The notes: generated by a model from the letters alone, not told the origin. Counted from the stretch's first letter, positions 40,025 to 50,404 are shown. The stretch is DNA of 64,000 bases from Nitrospira sp. (GCA_024760545.1 CP060501.1:4294036-4358035); one strand, 5' to 3'. Made by a program: numbers and translations.

Positions 40025-41323
40025 ATGAGCTACTCCTCCGTTATCGAATTCCTCTACAGCCTTCAAAAACACGGCATCAAGCTGGGCTTGGAGACCATGC
40101 GGCTTCTCTTGGAGAGGGTTGGCAATCCTCACCGTGCGCTTCGTGTGCTTCATATCGGAGGTACCAACGGCAAAGGGTCGACCGCGGCGATGGCCGCGGC
40201 GGTGCTTCAACATTCAGGCCGGCGCGTCGGGCTCTATACATCTCCTCATCTGATCGAATTCCGTGAACGGATTCGTGTCAATGGTTGCGTGATCACGGAA
40301 GATCGCGTAGGAGAGTTGATCACGCGATTGAGGGCCGCTCAGAAACACGATCTGCAGCCGACTTTTTTTGAGATGACGACGGCCCTCGCGTTCCTGTACT
40401 TCGCAGAATCTGAAGTTGACGTCGCCGTACTAGAAGTCGGGTTGGGCGGACGGTTTGACGCGACCAACGTGATGGAGCGACCGCTCTGCAGCGCAATCAC
40501 GACGATCGGTTTGGATCATCAGGAGTATTTGGGGCATACGGAGGGTGCGATCGCCTTCGAAAAAGGGGGCATCATCAAGCCGTCCGTACCGGTCGTGGTG
40601 GGACGTATTGGGTCGGAGGCTGAAACCGTGCTGCGCCGGATCGCTGACGATCGGACGGCACCGTTGTGGCAGCTCGGCCGCGAGTTTCATGTTGAAGGGA
40701 ACGACTCCGAAGAGTTTGCCTATCGTGGGGTGACGCGTGTGATTGAGGGGCTGGCTTGCGGCCTGGCAGGGCGCCACCAGTGGGACAACGCCGCTTGTGC
40801 GTTGGCACTGCTTGAAGCTGCCGGTCAATTGGGGCTTGCAACGAATGACACGGCCGTACGTGAGGGCCTGCGGACTGTGTCATGGGACGGTCGCCTAGAG
40901 TCCATCGATGAGTCTCCGAAGGTTTTGCTCGATGGCGCACATAACCCTGCCGCGGCGCATGCGCTCGCACGATATCTGAACGAATATTCCACAAATCATC
41001 CAACTTCTCGGATTATTCTGGTGTGGGGCATGATGCGCGATAAAGATCATCGGGGATTCATCGCGCCGTTGCTGCCGATGGTGTCGGAGATCGTGTTGAC
41101 ACAGGCGGCTCTTGCACGATCTGCCACGATCCAAGATCTTCGCGCAGCCCTGCAAGAATGGCATGGCTCGCTGTCGGAGTCCGTTCTTCCTATGGATGCG
41201 CTGGCAGTTGCCAGAAGCCGGGCAATGCCTCACGATCTTATCTGTATAGCCGGATCACTCATGCTCCTGGGGGATATCAAAGCGGCAGTAAGCGGCTGTG
41301 GTCTGTCACCGATCCGTGGCTAA
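40025..41323 (+). CDS. folC: Folylpolyglutamate / dihydrofolate synthase
   Basis: A 432-aa Mur-ligase-type enzyme that joins glutamate to dihydropteroate or folates using ATP. The P-loop is HIGGTNGKGSTAAM, followed by LYTSPHLIEFRERIRVNG, VLEVGLGGRFDATNV and GLDHQEYLG; the C-terminal domain has LLDGAHNPAAAHAL and LVWGMMRDKDH. ATG at 40025 is preceded by two in-frame TTG codons, which are less likely starts. Its TAA is one base from the lptD ATG. Confidence 0.93.
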   Translation: MSYSSVIEFLYSLQKHGIKLGLETMRLLLERVGNPHRALRVLHIGGTNGKGSTAAMAAAVLQHSGRRVGLYTSPHLIEFRERIRVNGCVITEDRVGELITRLRAAQKHDLQPTFFEMTTALAFLYFAESEVDVAVLEVGLGGRFDATNVMERPLCSAITTIGLDHQEYLGHTEGAIAFEKGGIIKPSVPVVVGRIGSEAETVLRRIADDRTAPLWQLGREFHVEGNDSEEFAYRGVTRVIEGLACGLAGRHQWDNAACALALLEAAGQLGLATNDTAVREGLRTVSWDGRLESIDESPKVLLDGAHNPAAAHALARYLNEYSTNHPTSRIILVWGMMRDKDHRGFIAPLLPMVSEIVLTQAALARSATIQDLRAALQEWHGSLSESVLPMDALAVARSRAMPHDLICIAGSLMLLGDIKAAVSGCGLSPIRG

Positions 41324-41324
41324 C

Positions 41325-43793
41325 ATGGTAGATCCTTTCTTGTGGATCTGCCGGTGGCTCCTGCTCGTCGTCACCGTGCTCTTCCTCTCTCCATATCCTG
41401 GATCAGCTGCGGAAAACCGGGTTGGCGCCGGAGCGTCGCCCGCCTCGTCCGCCCCTCTCGATATCACTGCGGAACGCATTGACTATCGGCAAGACACGGA
41501 AGTGTATGACGCGGACGGATCGGTCGTGATCCAACAGGGCACAATGAGGCTGACCGCCGATCATGTCACCATTCAGGTTCTTCCGGGGATTCTGACGGCT
41601 ATTGGCCACGTGCATCTAACGGATCCGCAGGCGGATGTCACGGCCGAACGGATGGACATCAATATCAACACCGAGGCCGGTGTCGCCGCGCACGGGCAAC
41701 TCTACGTTCCGTCTACCAACACGCTGGTTTCGGGTCGGCTGTTGCAGCGATTTTCAGAATACCATTACCGGGCGAAAGACGGCAGCTTTACAAACTGTGA
41801 TGCGCAAGGGGGCGAAGTGCCGGCGTGGCGGTTCCGGTTTAAGGATCTTGATATGGGCATGGGTGATACATTGGCGTTCAAAAGCGGGTGGTTCTGTCTA
41901 TTCGATGTCCCGACCATTCCCTTGCCTACCTTTTCCTATCCGCTGACCAAACGACAGACCGGATTTCTTATTCCAACCGTCGGGTATGACAGTCGCTTCG
42001 GAACCCACGTACGGGGAAGTTTTTTCTGGGCCATCAATCCGAGTCAGGATCTCACCATTTCACCGTCCTACTACAGTAACTTGGGATATGGGTCGGATGT
42101 CGAGTATCGGTATGTCCTGGACCGGCGATCCCGTGGAAAGTGGTATCTGAGTTATTTGCAACAGACACAGCTTTCCGGTGTCGCAGGCGTGACCGACACC
42201 GGAGCGAATGCCGAAAAATCACGGGCAACACTGACCGGTAGTCATACGCAATTCATTACCGATACGCTTTTGCTCCGAGCGAACGCGAATTTGGTCACCG
42301 ACCCAAACTTTCTTCAACAGTTGAGCAATTCGGGGGTGCTGCGAGCCTTACCGAGCGCCGAATCAAACCTTATGGCGACCCAGCGGCTGCCCTACGGCAA
42401 TCTCTATCTCTTGGGTCTCTATCTGCAGCCGTTACAAGCCGGTGGAAAGGACACGTTTCAACGTCTGCCGGAGGCCGGCTACAACCTTCCCTACGTTTCA
42501 CTGTTCAATTCGCCTCTCTTGTTGGGCATGGAAGGCAATTACGTCAACTTCTACCGGGATCAAGGGTTTACGCTCAACAGGATCAATATGGTTCCTGGGA
42601 TTGCGACTGAGGTGATTCAGCTTGGGCATATGATTGGGATCCGCCCGCAAGCAAAGTTCCGCGAGGTGTATTACACGCGGGGAGCGCAGTCAGAGGAAGG
42701 ACAGCATCGGGAGACTTTTTGGTTGGGGGTGGACGCCACCTCCAAACTGGCGCGCCGGTTTTCGCTCGCTGATGGGGGTAGCCTGTTGCACACCGTCGAA
42801 CCCTCTGTGACGTACGAGTATGTGCCGTCCACGAGGCAATCCGAACTGACTCAAATCGACCAGGTCGACGACCTGCCGAAAAAGAATCTGCTGACCTATA
42901 TGATGCGTAGCCGTGTGCTTGAATCAGGTAAACAAACGGCATTCAACTGGTTGGACCTGACCGTGGCTCAGAGTTATCGTGTGGGCGATGTGCAGATGAT
43001 GGCTCGGGATTTCACGCCGGGCGTCCTTCCCTTCTTGGGGTCCGTTACACAACCGCTCCAGCCGGCTACGGTATCCATTCAAGGGAAGAAATTTTCTGAT
43101 ATCTGGATGCGGGCCGTCATCGGCAACAACCTCCCGCCGTTTGCGGGGATCTCACAACTGGATGCCCCAATATTCGGGCGCGCCGCCCAGGCATGGGCGA
43201 TGCGGCCCCCCATCAATCGATACCTGACGATTGACGCGTTCTTCGATCCCTATCAGCCAGGCGTAAGCCAGTTCAACACGGATCTTCGGTTTCAAGAAGG
43301 AACCAATTGGTATTTCGAAGTAGGCCAACGGTACACGAGAGAAGGCAATCGAGTGCGACGAGGCGATCTTTGGAATCCTATCTCGTTCAACGAGGTGTAT
43401 GCCCCGACGCAGGAGATCCAGTTTGTCACGATGGGCGGCGCGGTGCGCACCCCTTGGGGATGGGCTTTCGGGGCGAAGGCGTACTATGACGTCAAGAATG
43501 GAAGAAGTCCTGAATTGGACGCGGTGGCGCTGTATCAGAACCCATGCAAGTGTTGGTCGGTCGGGTTTTATTATCTGAAATTCCCCGATCGTGAGCAGTA
43601 CAGCTTCATGTTGAGTCTCACGGGGGTCGGTTGGACCGAGAGCACCGGAACCGTCGTGATGCGGACGCTACTGAGCCCGCTCCTGTGGGGCGAGCGTGGC
43701 CTTCCGTGGGCGGCTCCAGGCGGGCCCTATGGGCTCCCTCCTCAAGCCCCCGGGGCAGCCGATGGATCGACGGGAGCTCAAACAGGGCGATGA
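41325..43793 (+). CDS. lptD: LPS-assembly protein LptD
   Basis: An 822-aa outer-membrane protein. A signal peptide (WLLLVVTVLFLSPYPGSAAE) is followed by the OstA/LptA-like domain (about 45-160: LDITAERIDYRQDTEVYDAD and VTIQVLPGILTAIGHVHLTD), then the large beta-barrel, which includes YPLTKRQTGFLIPTVGYDSR and a late CKCWSVGFYY containing two cysteines that could form the usual disulfides. LptD inserts lipopolysaccharide into the outer leaflet, so the organism should have LPS or a similar glycolipid. The C-terminus (PQAPGAADGSTGAQTGR) is a low-complexity tail beyond the barrel. Confidence 0.9.
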   Translation: MVDPFLWICRWLLLVVTVLFLSPYPGSAAENRVGAGASPASSAPLDITAERIDYRQDTEVYDADGSVVIQQGTMRLTADHVTIQVLPGILTAIGHVHLTDPQADVTAERMDININTEAGVAAHGQLYVPSTNTLVSGRLLQRFSEYHYRAKDGSFTNCDAQGGEVPAWRFRFKDLDMGMGDTLAFKSGWFCLFDVPTIPLPTFSYPLTKRQTGFLIPTVGYDSRFGTHVRGSFFWAINPSQDLTISPSYYSNLGYGSDVEYRYVLDRRSRGKWYLSYLQQTQLSGVAGVTDTGANAEKSRATLTGSHTQFITDTLLLRANANLVTDPNFLQQLSNSGVLRALPSAESNLMATQRLPYGNLYLLGLYLQPLQAGGKDTFQRLPEAGYNLPYVSLFNSPLLLGMEGNYVNFYRDQGFTLNRINMVPGIATEVIQLGHMIGIRPQAKFREVYYTRGAQSEEGQHRETFWLGVDATSKLARRFSLADGGSLLHTVEPSVTYEYVPSTRQSELTQIDQVDDLPKKNLLTYMMRSRVLESGKQTAFNWLDLTVAQSYRVGDVQMMARDFTPGVLPFLGSVTQPLQPATVSIQGKKFSDIWMRAVIGNNLPPFAGISQLDAPIFGRAAQAWAMRPPINRYLTIDAFFDPYQPGVSQFNTDLRFQEGTNWYFEVGQRYTREGNRVRRGDLWNPISFNEVYAPTQEIQFVTMGGAVRTPWGWAFGAKAYYDVKNGRSPELDAVALYQNPCKCWSVGFYYLKFPDREQYSFMLSLTGVGWTESTGTVVMRTLLSPLLWGERGLPWAAPGGPYGLPPQAPGAADGSTGAQTGR

Positions 43794-43878
43794 TCCGTTT
43801 GACACTAAAATCAATGGTGGGGTACGATGCCGTGGTAGGTGTGTGTGCATGATTTTAACCCTGAAGGAGGGCGAAGAC

Positions 43879-44226
43879 GTGGCTGGTGACGCCTTGAAAG
43901 TTGAAGATTCGACTTGGGATGCCGAAGTCATGAAGGCCTCGGAACTTGTCATGGTGGATTTTTGGGCCGTGTGGTGCGGCCCCTGTCAAATGGTGGCTCC
44001 CATCGTTGATGAATTGGCCAAAGAATACGACGGGAAGCTCAAAGTCCGAAAGCTGAACACCGACGAGAATCCGGAAGTGGCCGGTCGTTACCAGGTGATG
44101 AGCATTCCCACCATTCTCTTTTTTAAGAATGGTCAGCCGGTTGAAAAGCTGGTAGGAGCCAGGCCAAAACGCCAATTCAAGGAAGTCATCGATTCGCTCC
44201 TCGCGCAACATGCGGGGACTGCCTAG
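43879..44226 (+). CDS. trxA: Thioredoxin
   Basis: A 115-aa thioredoxin: VMVDFWAVWCGPCQMVAPIV with the C-G-P-C active site, KLNTDENPEVAGRYQVMSIP with the cis-Pro loop, and TILFFKNGQPVEKLVGARPK. It reduces disulfides in cytosolic proteins. The GTG at 43879 is chosen because AAGGAGG (43864-43870) precedes it by 8 nt and gives normal length; an ATG at 43850 would add ten residues. It lies 85 bp after lptD. Confidence 0.92.
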   Translation: MAGDALKVEDSTWDAEVMKASELVMVDFWAVWCGPCQMVAPIVDELAKEYDGKLKVRKLNTDENPEVAGRYQVMSIPTILFFKNGQPVEKLVGARPKRQFKEVIDSLLAQHAGTA

Positions 44227-44391
44227 AGAGGTGCCGAACACAGCGGCCGGTGTTGTTGTCGCATCGTTCAGGCGCTCAACGTATCCAAGCATACGCTTCA
44301 CGTTTGTGCTCGGTGTGATCTCGCGAGACCGTCGTTTTGAGTGTGCACATGTGTCTCCCGCATCCGGCTAAAATTCCTTGCCGCCGCAGCC

Positions 44392-46062
44392 ATGCTCACT
44401 GAGCTGCGTATCACCAATTTTGCCGTCATTGAACAGCTGAGTCTGAACATCGACTCAGGGTTTACCGTGTTAACCGGCGAAACAGGGACCGGTAAGTCCC
44501 TGTTAATCGATGCGGTGGCCCTTCTGGTCGGTGGGCGCGCCTCAAACGACCAGATTCGGTTCGGCGCAGACGAAGCGCACCTTGAGGCATCATTCGAAAT
44601 TCCTCCCGCGCATCCCATCCTCCAAGTCCTGCGAGCCCAAGAGATTCTTGGCCCACAGGACTCTGAGCTTATCATTCGGCGCATCATTGCCCGATCAGGA
44701 AGGAACAGAGTGTACCTGAACGGAGTATTGAGCCCGGTCCATCTGCTTGAAGAGTTTGCCGGTACGTTGATCGATATCCACGGTCAGCATGATCAGCAAT
44801 CGTTATTGTCCAATCCCGCTCAGCTTGAAGTTCTCGATGCGTTCGGTCGTTTGCAGGAATTGCGGCTCACGTATCGAACGACGCATCAGGATTGGGTACG
44901 TTCCCGTCAAGAGCGCGCTGAGCTGGCTGTTGCCATGCAGCAGCGGGCACAACGGGAAGATCTTTTGAAGTTTCAACGGCAGGAATTGGATGAAGCCGTC
45001 TGCCGTATCGGAGAGGAAGAGATTTTGCAGGCCGAACGCCAACGCTTGGGTTCGTCACACCGTCTGGCTGAACTGGTGTCGGAGGCTCAGGAACGGATTC
45101 AAGGTGATGGTCATGGCATCTTGGCTGACTTGGCGTTGACGGAACGCGTGTTGGGTGAACTGACCCACATCGACCCTGAGATGGAAGGGACGAGTCGGCT
45201 CGCATCTGAGGCCAAAGTGCTGCTGAAGGAAGTCGCAGATAGTCTTCGTAGTTATACCGAACGTTTGGACGCAGACCCGATGCGGTTGATGGCGATCGAG
45301 GATCGTTTGGCTCTCATTCAGAACATGAAGAAGAAGTATGGTGGGACCATCGAGGCCGTTCTGGCGACGCACGAGCGGGTGAAGGACGAGCTGGAGCAGC
45401 TTTGGCGATCGGACAGTGAGATCGAGCGATATGATCGACTCATTCATGAACAACAGGTGAAGGTTTCGGACTTGGCACGGCAGCTTTCGGACAAACGAAA
45501 GGAAGCAGCCAAACGGTTGACGAAACTGGTGGGCAAGGAGCTCGATGCGTTGAGAATGGGATCCGTACGCTTCCTGGTCCAGGTCATGCTGAACGAGGCG
45601 TATGGCTCGGATGGAGTCGATCGTGTCGAGTTTCTGTTGTCCGCCAATGTCGGAGAACCTTTGAAGCCCATGTCTCGCGTGGCATCCGGGGGGGAACTCT
45701 CCCGAGTGATGCTGGCCCTGAAATCCGTCCTTGCCGACGTCGATCATGTGCCGGTTTTGATCTTCGACGAAATAGATACGGGAGTCGGAGGGGCGGTTGC
45801 GGCGACGATCGGGAAACGGTTACGGGCGCTGGGTCAGTATCATCAAGTGTTATGTATCACCCATCTGCCGCAGGTGGCTTCCCAAGCCCGACATCATTTC
45901 TGTGTAGAAAAATCGGAGGTGAAGGGACGGACAGTGGCTTCGGTGCGTGTGCTGGCCGGAATGAGCCGTGAGGGTGAAATTGCGCGTATGCTCGGCGGGG
46001 AACGGGTGACTCAAAAGACTCGGGCGACGGCGGCCGAATTGATCGCCGGAGCGCACGAATAA
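44392..46062 (+). CDS. recN: DNA repair protein RecN
   Basis: A 556-aa SMC-like ATPase acting early in double-strand-break repair. It opens LTELRITNFAVIEQLSLNID and has Walker A GETGTGKSLLIDAV; the long coiled coil spans about 150-360. The C-terminal lobe has the ABC signature (MSRVASGGELSRVMLALK), Walker B (VLIFDEIDTGVGG) and ITHLPQVAS. The start at 44392 matches family N-termini; the frame is open 17 codons earlier. Its stop (46060-46062) abuts the stop of the convergent HD-GYP regulator at 46063. Confidence 0.94.
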   Translation: MLTELRITNFAVIEQLSLNIDSGFTVLTGETGTGKSLLIDAVALLVGGRASNDQIRFGADEAHLEASFEIPPAHPILQVLRAQEILGPQDSELIIRRIIARSGRNRVYLNGVLSPVHLLEEFAGTLIDIHGQHDQQSLLSNPAQLEVLDAFGRLQELRLTYRTTHQDWVRSRQERAELAVAMQQRAQREDLLKFQRQELDEAVCRIGEEEILQAERQRLGSSHRLAELVSEAQERIQGDGHGILADLALTERVLGELTHIDPEMEGTSRLASEAKVLLKEVADSLRSYTERLDADPMRLMAIEDRLALIQNMKKKYGGTIEAVLATHERVKDELEQLWRSDSEIERYDRLIHEQQVKVSDLARQLSDKRKEAAKRLTKLVGKELDALRMGSVRFLVQVMLNEAYGSDGVDRVEFLLSANVGEPLKPMSRVASGGELSRVMLALKSVLADVDHVPVLIFDEIDTGVGGAVAATIGKRLRALGQYHQVLCITHLPQVASQARHHFCVEKSEVKGRTVASVRVLAGMSREGEIARMLGGERVTQKTRATAAELIAGAHE

Positions 46063-47193
46063 TTATGCAGCAGGGGCGATGGTCGTGGCGGGAATAGAGG
46101 CAGTGGATTCTTTTACAACATCAATGAAGAGCTCCAGGAGGAGCGGGTCGAAATGCGTATGGGATTGAAGCGAGATCTGGTGGATCGCGGCATCGATGGA
46201 GAGGGAAGATCGGCCTGGCGTGTCCGCAGTCAGGTGATCAAACGCTTGGGCAATACAGACAATACGGGCCAGCAGCGGAATCTCCGCGCCTTGAAGTCCG
46301 CGAGGATAGCCTTGCCCATCCCATCGTTCGTGGTGGGATGCGATGATTTGCCCTACCTCGATTGGCAAGCCCAGCGGCTTAATCAGCCGCGCACCTCTGT
46401 CGCAATGCTCCTTACACACGGCCGGCTCACCTGACGGTAAGATCTGGTCTTCTGCAAATCTATAAGATGGAAGGCCAGCTTTCCCTATGTCATGCAGGAA
46501 GGCTCCCATGGCCAACGTCTTTTGTTCGGAGAGCGTAAGGCTCAGCCTGGCAGCCATCAACGTGGCATTGAAACTCACACGGCTCGAATGATTAAGCAAT
46601 TGACGGTCCGTGGCTTCCAGGATATCCGAGAGGAGCGGCAGGAGGTTCATTCCCCCTTCTTGTTCCGAGACAAAATCACCCTCTGATTTCGTGCAGAGAG
46701 CAAAGTATCCTGCCTTAAGCCTATCCCAGGCCCCTACGCTTTCTCCCTCCGACCCCCAGAGCTCTGTTGATGTCTTCAGGCAATGACGAAGAAAGTCGAG
46801 TCGGCGTTTCTTTTCCATCGTCTGCTGGATGAGGGTAATAAGCTCGTTGATGTTGAACGGCTTAAGCAAGTAACCCGCGGCTCCGTGCCGAGTGCCTTCC
46901 ATGGCAGCCCTCAGACTCCCATAGCCTGTGATAATCACGACCTCCACATTGGGATGATCGCGCTTGATCTCCTGAAGGAGGTCCAGCCCATGGCGGTCTG
47001 GAAGCTTCTGATCCAGTGTAATGAGATCGATAGGCTCGCTTCTTAGAACTTCCAACGCTGTCTTGGCATTTTCTGCAGCGTGGATGTCGAAGAAGGGACG
47101 AAGAATGACTTTAAGGGAATCTCGAGGGCCCGCCTCATCATCAACAACCAGTACAGTGGGCCTTGTTTCAAGCTGCTCAGAAGTTATGCTCAT
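46063..47193 (-). CDS. Response regulator with HD-GYP-type domain
   Basis: A 376-aa protein. Receiver (about 12-125): VLVVDDEAGPRDSLKVIL, phosphoacceptor Asp in LITLDQKLPDRHGL, VVIITGYGS and LLKPFNINEL. A linker leads to an HD-GYP domain (about 200-350): NHSSRVSFNATLMAA, GAFLHDIGKAGLPSY, CKEHCDRGARLIKPLGLP and IIASHHERWDGQGYPRGLQG. HD-GYP proteins hydrolyse cyclic di-GMP; the HD, HH and GYP residues are present, so activity is plausible. It probably links a phosphorelay to c-di-GMP and surface lifestyle. The sigma-54 regulator and kinase at 47387-50111 lie upstream on the same strand. Confidence 0.88.
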   Translation of the reverse strand: MSITSEQLETRPTVLVVDDEAGPRDSLKVILRPFFDIHAAENAKTALEVLRSEPIDLITLDQKLPDRHGLDLLQEIKRDHPNVEVVIITGYGSLRAAMEGTRHGAAGYLLKPFNINELITLIQQTMEKKRRLDFLRHCLKTSTELWGSEGESVGAWDRLKAGYFALCTKSEGDFVSEQEGGMNLLPLLSDILEATDRQLLNHSSRVSFNATLMAARLSLTLSEQKTLAMGAFLHDIGKAGLPSYRFAEDQILPSGEPAVCKEHCDRGARLIKPLGLPIEVGQIIASHHERWDGQGYPRGLQGAEIPLLARIVCIAQAFDHLTADTPGRSSLSIDAAIHQISLQSHTHFDPLLLELFIDVVKESTASIPATTIAPAA

Positions 47194-47386
47194 AACATCG
47201 AAAAGTCCGACATTTTACAAGCAATTCCTGTTCCTTTTCAGTCAGTTATAAGGCATTTCAATATACAGTAGTAGTGACAGAGAAATCAACCATAGGTAGG
47301 TTGCAATACTGCTAGGGTACCTATCTATTAAGATGGCGAATGTAGTGGTTTGTGCATAAATGTGACATTCTTGTGGATAATGTGTG

Positions 47387-48817
47387 TCATTCCTGCACTG
47401 ATTGTTCATGATCTTGACCGGCAGGCTGGTCTGGGCGGCCGATGCCGAGGGTATCCATGCGGTATTTGAGCATGCGGCGGCTGATCCCGAGTAGATTGGC
47501 AGCGTGGGTTTGTACGTAGTTTGTTCGTTTTAATGCATCGAGAATGATTTCCCGCTCAAACTCCATCACCGCTTTTTCGAGAGACATGCGACCTGCGAGG
47601 GTATCGTCTCGAAGAGATGTTGAGCGAGAGTCGCTCTTGATCGATGCCGGTAGATGTTCCGGGGTGATTTCTGAAGCATGTTGAGACCAGATGAAAGCCT
47701 GTTCGACGAAGTTTTCCAGCTCGCGAACGTTGCCCGGCCAGGGATAACGAGTCAGGAGTTCTAACGCGTCTTTTCCAAATTCCGTGTGTGGCCGGCCCTC
47801 TTCTTCCAGCCGCTTTGCAAGGAAATGCTTGGCAAGGAGGGGGATATCCTCGCCCCGTTCGCGAAGCGGAGGGAGATAGAGCAAGATCACATTGATGCGA
47901 TAGTAGAGATCTTCTCGGAATTGTCCTTTTCGAACCAGCTCGTCAAGATTCTTATTTGTCGCTGCCACAATGCGGACGTCGACTTTGATCGACTGAATGC
48001 CGCCGATTCGTGTAAATTCTCGCTCCTGAATGACACGGAGGAGTTTCGCCTGTGTGACGGGACTCAAATCGCCGATCTCGTCGAGGAACAAGGTTCCGGT
48101 GTTCGCCAACTCGAACTGCCCGACGCGTCGCGCCGTGGCATCGGTAAAGGACCCCTTTTCATGCCCGAAAAGTTCGCTTTCAATCAGCGTTTCCGGGAGA
48201 GCCGCGCAGTTCAGTGCGACGAAAGGACGCTCTCTCCGTGAACTGTTATAATGCAATGCTTTCGCGACCAATTCTTTGCCCGTCCCACTCTCTCCGGTGA
48301 TGAGAACAGTGGTGCGACTGTCGGCCACCTGCTCGATCTTTGAGTAGATCTCCTGCATGCCCTGGCTCTTCCCGATCAGATTGTGAAAGGCATATCGCTG
48401 GACGACTTGAGCGCGCAGCTGCTTGACCTCACGCTCCAATTCGGAAGAGTTGAGGGCGCGATCGACGACAATGCGAAGTTCATCGACGTCGAACGGTTTC
48501 GAGAGATAGTCGGCTGCCCCGAGCTTCATGGCATCGACGGCCGTTTTCACGGATTTCGTGCCCGTGAGCATGATGACCGGGGTTATTTTCTTTTCCATGC
48601 GAAGCGTTTGGAGCACCGCCAGGCCGTCGGTTCCGGGAAGAATGACGTCGAGCAGGACAAGGTCGGGCTCTTCCTTCCGAAACATATCGAGTCCCTCATG
48701 CCCGTCGACTGCCTGGAGAATGTCGTAAATCGGCTCCAATACCATTTTGAGAGAGGCACGGACTCGCGCCTCGTCGTCGATCAACAGCACTCGTTTTTTC
48801 GTGACCGCGCTCTCCAC
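47387..48817 (-). CDS. Sigma-54-dependent response regulator (NtrC family)
   Basis: A 476-aa three-domain activator. The receiver has VLLIDDEARVR, phosphoacceptor Asp in LVLLDVILPGTDGL and LSKPFDVDEL. The AAA+ domain has Walker A TGESGTGKELVAKAL, the sigma-54 contact loop as GSFTDA (a variant of GAFTGA keeping the critical Thr), Walker B TLFLDEIGD and the Arg finger region. The Fis-type HTH is YVQTHAANLLGISRRMLKYR. The start is taken as GTG at 48817 because AAGGAG lies 5 nt before it; the open frame to 48913 overlaps the kinase gene. The kinase stop is 16 bp upstream, so they form a two-component operon. Confidence 0.93.
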   Translation of the reverse strand: MESAVTKKRVLLIDDEARVRASLKMVLEPIYDILQAVDGHEGLDMFRKEEPDLVLLDVILPGTDGLAVLQTLRMEKKITPVIMLTGTKSVKTAVDAMKLGAADYLSKPFDVDELRIVVDRALNSSELEREVKQLRAQVVQRYAFHNLIGKSQGMQEIYSKIEQVADSRTTVLITGESGTGKELVAKALHYNSSRRERPFVALNCAALPETLIESELFGHEKGSFTDATARRVGQFELANTGTLFLDEIGDLSPVTQAKLLRVIQEREFTRIGGIQSIKVDVRIVAATNKNLDELVRKGQFREDLYYRINVILLYLPPLRERGEDIPLLAKHFLAKRLEEEGRPHTEFGKDALELLTRYPWPGNVRELENFVEQAFIWSQHASEITPEHLPASIKSDSRSTSLRDDTLAGRMSLEKAVMEFEREIILDALKRTNYVQTHAANLLGISRRMLKYRMDTLGIGRPDQPAGQDHEQSVQE

Positions 48818-48833
48818 ATCGACTCCTTGCGTT

Positions 48834-50111
48834 CTATCCGTGATCGGAGGGAAGATTGATCCGGAACGTCGTTCCGATTCCTTCGGTGCTCTGAACCCGA
48901 ATCTCTCCTCCATGTTCCAAAACGATCTGGTGCGCGATGGTCAGGCCCAATCCTGTCCCTTCGTTCACTGGGCTCGCATGCTTGGTGGTAAAGAATGGGT
49001 CGAAGATGTGATCGAGGTTCTCAATCGAGATGCCGTGTCCCGTATCCTCGATTTCGATTTGCGCCCACACTTCACCGTCTGGTTTCTGGAGTCGATGAGT
49101 TCGAACTCGGAGAGTGCCGGTGTTTTCGCCAATGGCATCCATTGCGTTCAGGAGCAAGTTCAAAAGGACCTGTTTGATTTGCTGCCGATCTAACATGCCA
49201 CGAGGAAGCTCGGACGCCAACTCTTTTTCAATCTTGATCCCGCGTCTGTCCGCTTTCACTTGGATGAAGTACAGGCATGACAAGACGATCTCATTCAGGT
49301 CCTCATCGGTCAATTTAGGTTCCATGTAGCGAGCGTAGTCGAGGATTTCTTGAATAAGACGTTCAATTCGATGAACGTCATCGAGCACCATTCGGCTGAA
49401 TTCTCCGATGAATTGTCGGTCATCTTTCCGTTCGGGTGCCAGCTGAATGAACGTCTTGATCGAGGTCAGGGGGTTTCGGACCTCATGCGCGAAACCACCG
49501 GCGATAATTTCCAATGAACGTAAGCGATCGGTTCGTCGCATCAGGGCCTGGGATTGGCGAAGATCTTCATGGATCAAGAGGGAATCCAGCGCATTGGCCG
49601 CACTCTGGGCCATGGCGGTCAGCAGTTCCGTAGCCCGAGGGGCGAGCGTAGAGTTTTCAGTCTGAGATTGGAGTAGCACGAACGCGATCAGCCTGCCTTG
49701 AGTCAATAGCGGGATTGCCAGATTCGCGGGGAGAGCACTGAGTACGGCGGCCATCCCGTTGTCGGAAGCGGTCGTATGGACAGAAGCGGACAAAATAGAC
49801 GAGTCGAGGATGTGCTGGCGCCGAACGAGGTCTTGGACAAGAGGGTCGCTGAGGGCCACAACCGGAGGCATGGCTGCCGTATCTATCCGCCCATAGGAGA
49901 GCGCGTGACGAAAACGCTCGCGCTCACGTTCGAACAGATAAAGGGACCCGTTCGAGTACTGAGAGGTTTCTGATAGACCAAACAAGATTCGCTCGGCAAG
50001 AACGGAAAGATTCGTCGGGTGCCCCATGTCCCGCATGAATCGTGTGAGTTGCTGCAGCGACTCTGTCCCTGATAGTGGGGTATGCGTTTGGGGGGAGGTG
50101 CGAACGGTCAT
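48834..50111 (-). CDS. Sensor histidine kinase with GAF domain
   Basis: A 425-aa soluble kinase. A GAF-like sensory domain (about 35-175) is followed by HisKA with IIAGGFAHEVRNPLTSIKTF (the phosphorylated His) and HATPase_c: the N box LLNLLLNAMDAIGE, G1 IEIEDTGHGIS, the F box and GTGLGLTIAHQIV. There are no membrane segments, so it senses a cytosolic ligand or redox state. It is the NtrB-type partner of the regulator at 47387, which follows 16 bp after its stop. Confidence 0.92.
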   Translation of the reverse strand: MTVRTSPQTHTPLSGTESLQQLTRFMRDMGHPTNLSVLAERILFGLSETSQYSNGSLYLFERERERFRHALSYGRIDTAAMPPVVALSDPLVQDLVRRQHILDSSILSASVHTTASDNGMAAVLSALPANLAIPLLTQGRLIAFVLLQSQTENSTLAPRATELLTAMAQSAANALDSLLIHEDLRQSQALMRRTDRLRSLEIIAGGFAHEVRNPLTSIKTFIQLAPERKDDRQFIGEFSRMVLDDVHRIERLIQEILDYARYMEPKLTDEDLNEIVLSCLYFIQVKADRRGIKIEKELASELPRGMLDRQQIKQVLLNLLLNAMDAIGENTGTLRVRTHRLQKPDGEVWAQIEIEDTGHGISIENLDHIFDPFFTTKHASPVNEGTGLGLTIAHQIVLEHGGEIRVQSTEGIGTTFRINLPSDHG

Positions 50112-50360
50112 GGGCGTGGTGAGCGATACTTCATGCCACCCTACGGTGACGTGTGGTGAAAAGACTATTACGTATCATCACTAGGTGTGAAGTATACACG
50201 CCAGGTGCCGTTTCAGCCAGCGGATTTGGGTTTTTGACATGACCGGGAACGATCGGATGTCGACTGTCCGTGTAGAGCGAGGAGGAGGAACCAATCGCCG
50301 GGATCAGCGGAAAAACTCCAGAAGAGCGGGCAGACGAAGGAAACTGTAGGGGAGGTAGGA

Positions 50361-50391
50361 ACACCTACCGGCCAATGCTCGGCCGGTAGGT
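50361..50391. terminator. Perfect 12-bp hairpin, probable bidirectional terminator
   Basis: CACCTACCGGCC (50361-50372), loop of seven bases, GGCCGGTAGGTG (50380-50391). It lies 14 bp downstream of the copper-type gene ending at 50405 and before the upstream region of the kinase gene. There is no long T-run, but stem strength and position are persuasive. Confidence 0.65.
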
Positions 50392-50404
50392 GATGACATT
50401 GAGT